This document shows positions 51,987 to 58,868 of a DNA stretch of 64,000 nucleotides, one piece after another. Below the pieces are notes generated by a model that did no database searches, was not told the DNA's origin, and saw only the letters and a program-made list of their open reading frames with translations. How positions within the stretch are numbered: position 1 is the first letter of the stretch; every line of letters begins with the position of its first letter. The translations under genes and the position numbers were made by a program. The DNA comes from Gemmatimonadaceae bacterium (GTDB taxonomy: Bacteria; Latescibacterota; UBA2968; UBA8231): NCBI GenBank assembly GCA_026706075.1, contig JAPOZM010000060.1, positions 1 to 64,000 on the forward strand, written 5' to 3'.

Positions 51987-52862
51987 TTGGCCACATCTCC
52001 CGCACACAAATTCGGACAGCTAGTCGGAAATCTGATTGAGGATGTACTGGAACCAGTTCTCCAGGAATATTGCGACAAGAGACAGCTCTATCTCGACACG
52101 AAGGGGCCCAGGCCAGGCGTTCGAAAGGGCAGGAAGCTGACATGGAAAGACAAGTATGGTAACGAACACGACTTGGATTTCGTAATTGAGAGAGGAAGCA
52201 CTGCAGGAAGGCGTGGCAGGCCTGTTGCGTTCATCGAATCCGCTTGGCGCCGATACACGAAACATTCACGCAACAAGGCTCAGGAGATTCAGGGGGCAGT
52301 ACTACCGATACGAGATGACAATCACCTTGACGCCCCTTTCCTGGGTGCCGTGATCGCTGGAGAGTTTACCAGCACATCAATCGAACAGATGAAGTCCGTT
52401 GGCTTCGAAGTCCTTTACTTTCCCTACGAGACTGTCGTCGAGGCGTTTGCTACGGCTGGTATCGATGCCAGATTTGATGAGGCAACCTCCGATCTGGCAT
52501 TTTCCGCTTGTGTTGATCAGATCGAAAGGGCGCAATCCGGCAGAGGAACACAGTGGCAGGCAATCAAAGATAAACTGGTGGAGATCAATGGGAAGAGAAT
52601 CGCCACTTTCACCCGTTCATTGACCAAGACCTTGGATAGACAGATCCAGTTTGTGCTCATTCTTCCACTGTACGGAGATCAACGGAGATTTGAGGAAGTA
52701 GATGACGCTATCGACTTTCTGGCCGGCTATTCTCAGAAAGATCCGGATGGGAAGTTCCAGGTTTATGAAGTGCTTGTCCGGTATACCAATGGCGACAACA
52801 TCAAGGGCCAATTCGAGGAAAAGGACAGAGCAATGGACTTCCTAAGAGTAACGCGTGCTTAG
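51987..52862 (+). CDS. Putative type II restriction endonuclease (PD-(D/E)XK)
   Basis: 291 aa from a TTG at 51987 with GGAGGG about 10 nt upstream. A nuclease-like core can be read as NEHDLDFVIERG (Asp62/Asp64) then PVAFIESAWRRYTKHSRNKAQEIQGAVLP, where Glu84 and a downstream Lys would complete the D...E-x-K site. The AWRRYTKHSRNKAQEI stretch is typical of restriction enzymes encoded beside methylases. The recognition site cannot be predicted. The gene is directly coupled to the methyltransferase, has low GC, and is the last gene before a 297-bp gap. It could also be a Mrr-type nuclease, but the tight pairing favours R-M. Confidence 0.7.
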   Translation: MATSPAHKFGQLVGNLIEDVLEPVLQEYCDKRQLYLDTKGPRPGVRKGRKLTWKDKYGNEHDLDFVIERGSTAGRRGRPVAFIESAWRRYTKHSRNKAQEIQGAVLPIRDDNHLDAPFLGAVIAGEFTSTSIEQMKSVGFEVLYFPYETVVEAFATAGIDARFDEATSDLAFSACVDQIERAQSGRGTQWQAIKDKLVEINGKRIATFTRSLTKTLDRQIQFVLILPLYGDQRRFEEVDDAIDFLAGYSQKDPDGKFQVYEVLVRYTNGDNIKGQFEEKDRAMDFLRVTRA

Positions 52863-53159
52863 GGCATGAATCCCATCCTCCCCCGGGCTCTAACTCCATC
52901 CTGCGCGGGGGCTCTGCGCGAGGTTACTACCCCACTTACCCACTCTAGAAGACTCACCCCACTCTAGAGAACCACAAGTGGCTACACCGGCCGAAATCAC
53001 TCAACTCTCCACGTACGTAACTCCGATCCCTCGCAAGTTCAGTCCGGCGCCCGGTTCGAGCCCCTACCCCACCACGGCGATGCACCGGAGGTTCCCGGGT
53101 GCAAGAATCCATTGATGCCCGCAAGTCCCCTGAGCAGAAACGCTCGTCGTCGTCAGGGG
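52863..53159. other. Gap between the R-M pair and a HigA gene
   Basis: No coding frame is convincing. CCACTCTAGA occurs twice within 25 bp (about 52940 and 52960). A G+C-rich segment with CCCCCGGG/GCGCGGGGG near 52880-52915 may form a terminator-like structure for the R-M genes. Confidence 0.4.
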
Positions 53160-53453
53160 TCACCCTACCGAGCGCGGGTGGATCGCCCGCAAGGCCTCGG
53201 CCTTGTCCCGGGCCGCGAGCTCGAGTTCGTAGCGGTCCTGAAGGTTCATCCAACTCCGGGCGTCGGTGCTGAAGTATCGCGCTAGACGCAGCGCGGTCTC
53301 CGCGGTGATGCCACGGCGGCCTCGAACGATCTCGTTGATCCGCGCCGGCGTTACGCCGATCGCCCTCGCTAGGGCCGTGTCGGACAGCCCCATGGGCTCC
53401 ATGAAGTCGTGCTTCAGAATCTCGCCAGGGTGGATTGGGTCCAGTCTCGTCAC
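53160..53453 (-). CDS. higA: HigA-type antitoxin beside a dead toxin
   Basis: 97 aa from a GTG at 53453 (VTRLDPIHPGEILKHDFMEPMGLSDTALARAIGVTPARINEIVRGRRGITAETALRLARYF), with GAGGAG 9 nt upstream. HigA hallmarks are HPGEILKHDFMEP and the HTH around TPARINEIVRGRRGIT. It is highly similar to the antitoxin at 57277-57579 but keeps a normal C-terminus (ELAARDKAEALRAIHPRSVG). The toxin frame upstream is broken, so this gene is effectively an orphan that might still repress the related locus or neutralise its toxin. Confidence 0.9.
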   Translation of the reverse strand: MTRLDPIHPGEILKHDFMEPMGLSDTALARAIGVTPARINEIVRGRRGITAETALRLARYFSTDARSWMNLQDRYELELAARDKAEALRAIHPRSVG

Positions 53454-53684
53454 GTTCGGTATCTCCTCGAAGGGCTCAGCGATAGTCGACGATCTCGGCA
53501 TCATGGGCGTCTCCGCCGATCTCGTCGACGAAATGGGGACAGAGCCGCCACTTTGTCGTTGATGCCGATGCTATGCCAGCCGGCACGGTCGCCTGGCAAC
53601 GTCGTGAGCGGGGTCTCGGGCAGAACTCTCAGGAAGGCCAGCGTCACCGCCGGCATCCAACTCCGGAGCTTGCGCTGGCAACTC
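53220..53684 (-). repeat. Direct repeat of a HigBA module, left copy
   Basis: Aligns with 57346-57801 on the same strand across the antitoxin, the 22-nt intergenic gap and most of the toxin. Long identical runs occur, and overall identity by eye is roughly 80-85%. The two copies enclose the SIR2-STAND gene. Confidence 0.8.
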
Positions 53685-53690
53685 CGTGAT
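53476..53690 (-). pseudogene. Broken HigB toxin gene
   Basis: Matches the C-terminal two-thirds of the intact toxin at 57602-57880 (RKLRSWMPAVTLAFLRV and GDRAGWHSIGINDK versus RKLAQLDAAATVAFLRV and GDRAGSYSIRINDQ). An extra base in GACAAAGTGG, where the intact copy has GACCAGTGG, shifts the frame. The original frame would continue WRLCPHFVDE and end DAEIVDYR. The N-terminal 30 residues are not recognisable. The 22-nt gap to the antitoxin is kept. Confidence 0.8.
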
Positions 53691-53920
53691 CGCCCACCGA
53701 GAGCCCGACCCATCGGCCGTGGTCAACACCTTCCACGTGGGGGCGTCAAGGGCGTGAAGAGGGTTCCGCTTGCAGGCGGACATCGGCTGCCACAGCGGAC
53801 AGGTTCGTTGATCACACCTTCCCCTCCATATAGCTCCATATAGATCCGTTGACCGGAGCTGAGCTGTGCTGAGCGGTCTTGTGTTCCCTGCCATAGCCTC
53901 TCTTACTTCCGTTGACTTCC
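53691..53920. other. Short non-coding gap after the SIR2-STAND gene
   Basis: Contains a small repeat ATATAGCTCCATATAGATCC (53827-53846), in which CCATATAG occurs twice. No gene was recognised on either strand. It separates the stop of the large minus-strand gene from the decayed toxin. Confidence 0.4.
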
Positions 53921-56900
53921 CTATTGCCGATCCAGCCAGCGTCCGTACGCCTCCTCAACCTTCCAGTCGGGTTCGTCCGCATAGGTATGCAGTTCCGGGT
54001 GCTCGGCGATCAGGGAGTCGAGCTTCTCGCTCGCTTGACTTGCTCTCGGAGGAGAGCATTCGGTCCACTTGCACATTGCGGCACGATAGCAGGCTGCTGC
54101 AAGTTCCAATTGCCCTTGGTGCACCAACAACTCCCCGATCCAATACCTGATGTACCCCTTGTTAAGATGCTCCTTCGGACTACGAGACCCTTCGAGTAAC
54201 TGAGCCGACTTGACATAACATATCAAGGCCTCCGCCCATCGCTCTCCTAGATAGAGGCAACGCCCAATGTTCCCATAGAAGTGTTCCTCCTTGCCAGGAA
54301 TCCGCTCACCGGGTGCTATCACTGCCTGCAGAGGTTCACTGTCAAGAAATCTCTCGAGTGCCTCAGGGACGCGTCCAGCATCGCGCAGGGCAAGAGCCAA
54401 GTTGTGCCTTGTCGAGAAAACGGTATCAACAGAGGTTGACTTCTTCAGTCGCTCGCCCTCTTCTCCCCAGTGGATGGCGGCCTCATAGTCCCCAGCATAC
54501 CAGTCCGCGTAGCAACGGAGGTCACAGAGCAGGATGAACTGGGCACTCTTGCCGGGAATTGCCTCCTCGTAGCGCTCTAGGAGACCTCCGGTGGAACTGT
54601 GCCCAATCTGGACCATCTGCGTGAGGCATGTCTGGAAGACCGAATCGAATGGCTTGTAAGAGGAACAGGCCACTGCCCAATCGATGCTCCTAAAGAGGTT
54701 CATCCCAATCCGGACCATTTCCTCTACATAGCCCCGATTGATCAGTGGCAAGGCAATTTCGTCGATGGTAACAGTCGCCTCTTCAAACCGACCCAGTGTA
54801 ATCTGCAGCTCTGCCTTTCGAGCCCAGTGTTCGAGGATATCGTATGATGGTTCCTGCGGGAGTAGTGGCTTGAACCGCCCAATCATCTGATCCAGAAAAC
54901 TGAGAATTGCCCCTATGTACTTTTCTCGCTCTGCCGTCGGAAAGCTCGTCCTCACAAACTCCCGGATGATTGGATGAAGTCCGAGCAAAGGCTCTCCTTC
55001 TGGCTGTGTACGTGTCTCTATCAGATGGAAAGAACGTAGTGTCTTCAGAGCACGGTTCACCCGATTTGCGTTACGCCCGGGAAGCAGGTCTAGCAGGCGC
55101 ATCTCGGGCTCTGGTCGGTCCAACTCAGCCATGGTGCGAAGCACGTCTCGTTGCTGATCACTCAGCATGGCCCAAATACTTCTAGTTGTGTCCGGTAGCG
55201 TTGCCTCGCCCTGACTAATCAAGTCCAACGCTCCGCGCAGTCCACTCTCGTCACGGACTGCCTGCATTGTAACCAACCTAACCCACAACGGGTGCCCTTC
55301 AGTTCTTTGGTGTAGTTCCTTAGACAAATCCCAGTCTCTTCTTGGAATCCCACAACCAGCGACCAGGTCCTTGGTTTCCTGCTCCGAGAGTCCGGAGAGA
55401 GGTACTCTTATCGCCCTTGACTCATCAATTCGAACGTCAGGTCTGCAAGTGAAGAGGAAGAGGCTCTGGTGGCTTCGGGCGTGCGCCTCAGAAATGAGAA
55501 CCTCAAGGCCCTTCGTGGGCTCTAGCGACTCGAGGTCTACATACTGGTCGACATTGTCAAAGACCAGAAGGGCGGTCCTGTCCTGAAGCACCTGGAACAG
55601 CATGCCGACTACCGCACTGATGTCAGTGACTTCGACTCTGCTGGCATCTATCGCACCATTGCTCAGTCGCTCCACAAGGCGGAGGATCTGCGTACTTAGT
55701 CGATCGCTTTCCTCTCGGCAGTCTCTCCAGTCCCAAATCGTGAAGCGACGAGATGAAATGGCTTGCTCTTGCAGGAACTGCCCAGCAAGCGCGGACTTTC
55801 CTTGGCCACCTAGACCTGTGATGAAAGCGATGGGCTGATTCAGATTGGCTAGAATTGCCAGTTCTGGACCACGGCCAACCCACGGGGAGACAATCAAGGG
55901 GCTGTCGGAATCCGAGGAGACTTGCTGGGGTAATGGAAAGTCGATCTCGATGCGGATCTGTCGGGGCCCACTGTTCCCGTCCGAATCTTCGCGAACTACG
56001 GTCTTCATCCGTGGTTCACTTGCGGGAGGGGAGCCTACCCGGTAACTCGGCCTGAGTTGCTCGAGGACTTGAGAGAACAAGGCACGGCACTCGATCCCTC
56101 GATAGAGCGCTACTCTTCCGCGACCAATACCTGGAGAGAGGAGGGACAGCAACTGCCTGTTTGATGCTTCGATGGCCGATCTGTCACTCTGATGAAAAGC
56201 CCAGAGGATCTCAGGATTCTTCCCGGAATCTGAGAGAAGTTCTATGAGAGTTTCGGTAATCACGTCATCCCACCCGCTGTACCCAACTACGACAAGCACA
56301 GAGGCCTCCACTACTCCTTCTAAGGACCTTCTAAGGTGCGGCCTCGGTTGAAGCAGCTGCTGGGGGGTGTGAAGCGTGTCAGATCCATGCCAGTACCCAT
56401 GGAGGTGAACTACATGGGTTCCTTCCGCAAAAGTCTGTCCGAGTTTTCCATCGTCGTGCAGCACCGTCCTGTAGAATCGGCCGCCATGTCTGCGCACACT
56501 GACCTCGATCAACGGATCAAAGTTTGTCGTGAGTACAGCCCGGCCGAAAGTGTCCCGGCAAGTTACAAGCAGGTCACCGAGATGCTCAACGGCAGGGGGG
56601 AGAACCCAAGCGCCAGGGTCATCGTCTAGAGCCCGGCAGGTGGCTGGGTTTACGTCGTGGGGCCCCTCGTGGGGCAGATGTGGTGGCCAATTGCTCGTGT
56701 CCAAGGCTTTCCAGACCGCAGTCCTGACGATCCTATTGACCACATCTTGCCCGCGTCTCCCGTGCAAGGCCTCGAAAGCTCTCTGGTATTCTTGCGCTAG
56801 GTGATTCTTGGAATTGCGCTTGGACTCCTCGGCGGCATCTGCCCCTGAGAGCTCCGAAGCGATTAGGTCTACGATTTCGGAAACGCCAGGTACTCCATGC

Positions 56901-57025
56901 CCCCCTGGATGGTCGGGAGCCGATACTGGCGAGCCAACAAGGAAAACCACATCTCGATCCTTTGTATCGGCCGCGCTGCAGAGGCGATCAATCAGGTCTT
57001 CCGATTCGTAGTATCTGTGAGTCAC
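53921..57025 (-). CDS. SIR2-STAND-TPR antiphage-type protein
   Basis: 1034 aa from a GTG at 57025. Residues 20-290 form a SIR2-like domain: VVFLVGSPVSAP (28-37), LTTNFDPLIE with Asn168, VVHLHGYWHG with His209, and VVVGYSGWDD. Those are the NAD-contacting Asn and catalytic His, so NADase activity is likely. Residues 375-690 form a STAND/NB-ARC ATPase: PWVGRGPELAIL, Walker A GLGGQGKSAL (404-413), Walker B ALLVFDNVDQ and a winged-helix region ending LLGLHPIIREFVR. The last 330 residues are TPR-like helices (ERWAEALICYVKSAQLL, GQLELAAACYRAAM). The architecture matches Avs/SIR2-STAND defence proteins, which sense a phage protein via the repeats and then deplete NAD+. Confidence 0.88.
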   Translation of the reverse strand: MTHRYYESEDLIDRLCSAADTKDRDVVFLVGSPVSAPDHPGGHGVPGVSEIVDLIASELSGADAAEESKRNSKNHLAQEYQRAFEALHGRRGQDVVNRIVRTAVWKALDTSNWPPHLPHEGPHDVNPATCRALDDDPGAWVLPPAVEHLGDLLVTCRDTFGRAVLTTNFDPLIEVSVRRHGGRFYRTVLHDDGKLGQTFAEGTHVVHLHGYWHGSDTLHTPQQLLQPRPHLRRSLEGVVEASVLVVVGYSGWDDVITETLIELLSDSGKNPEILWAFHQSDRSAIEASNRQLLSLLSPGIGRGRVALYRGIECRALFSQVLEQLRPSYRVGSPPASEPRMKTVVREDSDGNSGPRQIRIEIDFPLPQQVSSDSDSPLIVSPWVGRGPELAILANLNQPIAFITGLGGQGKSALAGQFLQEQAISSRRFTIWDWRDCREESDRLSTQILRLVERLSNGAIDASRVEVTDISAVVGMLFQVLQDRTALLVFDNVDQYVDLESLEPTKGLEVLISEAHARSHQSLFLFTCRPDVRIDESRAIRVPLSGLSEQETKDLVAGCGIPRRDWDLSKELHQRTEGHPLWVRLVTMQAVRDESGLRGALDLISQGEATLPDTTRSIWAMLSDQQRDVLRTMAELDRPEPEMRLLDLLPGRNANRVNRALKTLRSFHLIETRTQPEGEPLLGLHPIIREFVRTSFPTAEREKYIGAILSFLDQMIGRFKPLLPQEPSYDILEHWARKAELQITLGRFEEATVTIDEIALPLINRGYVEEMVRIGMNLFRSIDWAVACSSYKPFDSVFQTCLTQMVQIGHSSTGGLLERYEEAIPGKSAQFILLCDLRCYADWYAGDYEAAIHWGEEGERLKKSTSVDTVFSTRHNLALALRDAGRVPEALERFLDSEPLQAVIAPGERIPGKEEHFYGNIGRCLYLGERWAEALICYVKSAQLLEGSRSPKEHLNKGYIRYWIGELLVHQGQLELAAACYRAAMCKWTECSPPRASQASEKLDSLIAEHPELHTYADEPDWKVEEAYGRWLDRQ

Positions 57026-57276
57026 GTCTTAGAATCTCCGGTTGGGATGCCACACTCCACTAAGGGTTGAGTATTCTACTGCGGGTCGGTTAGTGCGGAT
57101 GTCTTGCCGACGTCCCGTGAGGTCCTCCTATAGGCCGGAATACCTTGCCCGGCGAAATCGAAACAAGAAGGATTCCTGGCTGGTCAAAGGTGCATGAGCT
57201 CAATGCCGACGCTCTACCCCGACATGGTCGAAGTAGAGATCCCTGGATCTGCCCCAGATCGCGGCATATCTCGGTC

Positions 57277-57579
57277 TCATCCTCGGATACTCGGGCCGGT
57301 GCAGGCGGTGTGTCGGCAAGGCCTCGCTCTCTCAACGGATAGGAACTCGAGTTCGTAGCGGTCCTGAAGATTCATCCAACTCCGGGCGTCGGTGTTGTAG
57401 TACCGCGCAAGACGCGGCGCCGTCTCCGCCGTGATGCCCCGGCGGCCTCGAACGATCTCGTTGATTCGCGCTGGAGTTACGCCGATCGCCTTCGCCAAGG
57501 AGGTGTCGGACAACCCCAAGGGCTCCATGAAATCGTGCTTCAAGGCCTCACCCGGATGGACCGGGTCCAGTCGGGCCAT
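57277..57579 (-). CDS. higA: HigA-type antitoxin of an intact HigBA module, altered C-terminus
   Basis: 100 aa, ATG at 57579 after GAGGAG. MARLDPVHPGEALKHDFMEPLGLSDTSLAKAIGVTPARINEIVRGRRGIT is almost the same as the antitoxin at 53160. After ...QDRYELE the two diverge completely: this copy ends FLSVERARPCRHTACTGPSIRG instead of a helical Ala/Glu-rich end. The DNA match stops at 57346, so the tail was replaced by unrelated sequence. The HTH is intact. It lies 22 nt downstream of an intact toxin gene and will repress it with the toxin as co-factor. Confidence 0.9.
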   Translation of the reverse strand: MARLDPVHPGEALKHDFMEPLGLSDTSLAKAIGVTPARINEIVRGRRGITAETAPRLARYYNTDARSWMNLQDRYELEFLSVERARPCRHTACTGPSIRG

Positions 57580-57801
57580 GCCGGCATCTCCTCGAAAGGG
57601 CTCAGTGATAGTCGACGATCTCGGCATCATAGGCGTCTCCGTCGACGAAACGGAAACACAGCCGCCACTGGTCGTTGATGCGGATGCTGTACGAGCCGGC
57701 GCGGTCGCCTCGCAAGGTCTCGAACCGGTTCCCGGGTGGCACGCGAAGGAAGGCCACCGTCGCCGCGGCATCCAACTGAGCGAGCTTACGCCGGGCAACT
57801 C
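57346..57801 (-). repeat. Direct repeat of a HigBA module, right copy
   Basis: Partner of 53220-53684, in the same orientation, on the other side of the SIR2-STAND gene. This copy carries the intact toxin. Confidence 0.8.
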
Positions 57802-57880
57802 GTTCGACGCTCCTGAAGCGTCGGACCCGGTAACCGTTGGCGAGCCTCTCGGTGTCCCTGCAACGGAAGCTCCGAATCAT
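57602..57880 (-). CDS. higB: HigB-type mRNA interferase toxin (RelE/ParE fold)
   Basis: 92 aa from the ATG at 57880 (MIRSFRCRDTERLANGYRVRRF). The HigB family pattern is clear: 'I.SF.....E.L..G.....', ARRKLAQLDAAATVAFLRVPPGNRFETLRGDRAGSYSIRINDQWRLCFRF and DAYDAEIVDYH. The conserved 'S.RINDQWR..F' strand contains the basic residues used for ribosome-dependent mRNA cleavage, and the terminal YH is also usual. The toxin precedes its antitoxin, the order typical of higBA. A palindrome at 57893-57914 upstream is the likely operator. Confidence 0.92.
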   Translation of the reverse strand: MIRSFRCRDTERLANGYRVRRFRSVERVARRKLAQLDAAATVAFLRVPPGNRFETLRGDRAGSYSIRINDQWRLCFRFVDGDAYDAEIVDYH

Positions 57881-57892
57881 CCCGGCATGGAA

Positions 57893-57914
57893 TTTCGCAT
57901 TTCGATATGCGGAA
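57893..57914. promoter_or_regulatory. Candidate HigA operator of the 57-kb module
   Basis: TTTCGCAT-TTCGAT-ATGCGGAA, an inverted repeat with 7 of 8 arm positions paired, starting 13 nt upstream of the toxin ATG. HigA proteins repress their own operon from such palindromes. Confidence 0.45.
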
Positions 57915-58032
57915 CACAACCTCGATTGCTTCCGGAGCCGGTGGCGCAATCGCGGCCATCCTACCCGGAACGGCCTGAGCGCGCGGGTGCCGGGTGAAGC
58001 GGAAACTAGCCCGAGCCTGGCGGAGGGTGCGT

Positions 58033-58689
58033 CTAAGACCGGTCCTGAGCGGGGATCGCCTTGACCTCGGAGAAGGTCGTGCCGGCCGGCTTGGCGCGCT
58101 CGTTCTCGCCGCAGTCGGTGGACAGGGGATCGTCCATCCAACGCACGATGCGCCAGAGGCCGCTATCGCCCTCGCGCATCTTGAAGGTCATCACCTGATC
58201 GACGTGGTAGCCCTCGTCCGGCCGCTCGAGGAGCCGGATCTCCACCCGGCCCCGGAAGACCTCCCAGTCCTCGTCGGGATGCCCGTCGGGATCGCCCTCG
58301 AAGCTGTCGGGGCGGTCACGGCCGAACTCGGTGTAGCGCCGGGTGGGGTGGTACTTCCAGTCGATGGTGCGGTAGATGTCGAAGATGCCGTGGGAGGAGC
58401 CGTCGCGGGGGCCCATGATCCGCAGCTCCTCCTCCTTGCCGTAGTAGTAGAGGAGGTCACCCCTGCAGTCGGCCTCGGTGAACCAGAAGGCGTCGTCGAG
58501 GAGGTCTTCATACAGGATCCTGTCGCGCTTGTCGAAGGCCCTCTCCAGGTTGTCCATCACCGACTGCGCCGTCCAGGTCGAGTCCGGGGGCGGCGGCTTT
58601 GCATCATCTCCGGTGATCTTTGGCGGGGCAAAGAGGCCGCAGCCGGCCGGGAGCAGCCCGGTCAGGGCGATGAGGGCGGATCGTGCCAT
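58033..58689 (-). CDS. Putative lipoprotein of unknown function
   Basis: 218 aa from the ATG at 58689. The N-terminus MARSALIALTGLLPAGCGLF is a short signal with Cys17 in a lipobox-like LPAGC. Pro at -3 is unusual, so lipidation is likely but not certain. A low-complexity PPPPDST linker follows. The rest (VMDNLERAFDKRDRILYEDLLDDAFWFTEAD..., VFRGRVEIRLL, VDQVMTFKMREGDSGLWRIVRWMDD) has the pattern of SnoaL/NTF2-like small alpha+beta domains seen in secreted lipoproteins of this group. It has high GC like the backbone and is unlike the adjacent TA genes. No partner is evident. Confidence 0.6.
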   Translation of the reverse strand: MARSALIALTGLLPAGCGLFAPPKITGDDAKPPPPDSTWTAQSVMDNLERAFDKRDRILYEDLLDDAFWFTEADCRGDLLYYYGKEEELRIMGPRDGSSHGIFDIYRTIDWKYHPTRRYTEFGRDRPDSFEGDPDGHPDEDWEVFRGRVEIRLLERPDEGYHVDQVMTFKMREGDSGLWRIVRWMDDPLSTDCGENERAKPAGTTFSEVKAIPAQDRS

Positions 58690-58868
58690 GGACTCTCGCC
58701 TCCTGCTGCCGCGAACCTGTCCCGCGCTCGGTGGTGAGCGAGGGAAGCGCGCGCAAGGCCGGCCACCGATGGCGCTCGAGCCGTGGCCCGGTTCGCGCAG
58801 TGACGGCAGTCCAGGTCCGACGATCCAGCGGCTCGTCGGTTCCGTGCCTCGCCCGGGAGCAGGGGCCG

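Noticed and set aside
57090..57335. 81-codon minus-strand frame between the SIR2 gene and HigA
   Set aside because: No ribosome-binding site or family resemblance, and it overlaps the antitoxin's end. Probably junction sequence left by a rearrangement.
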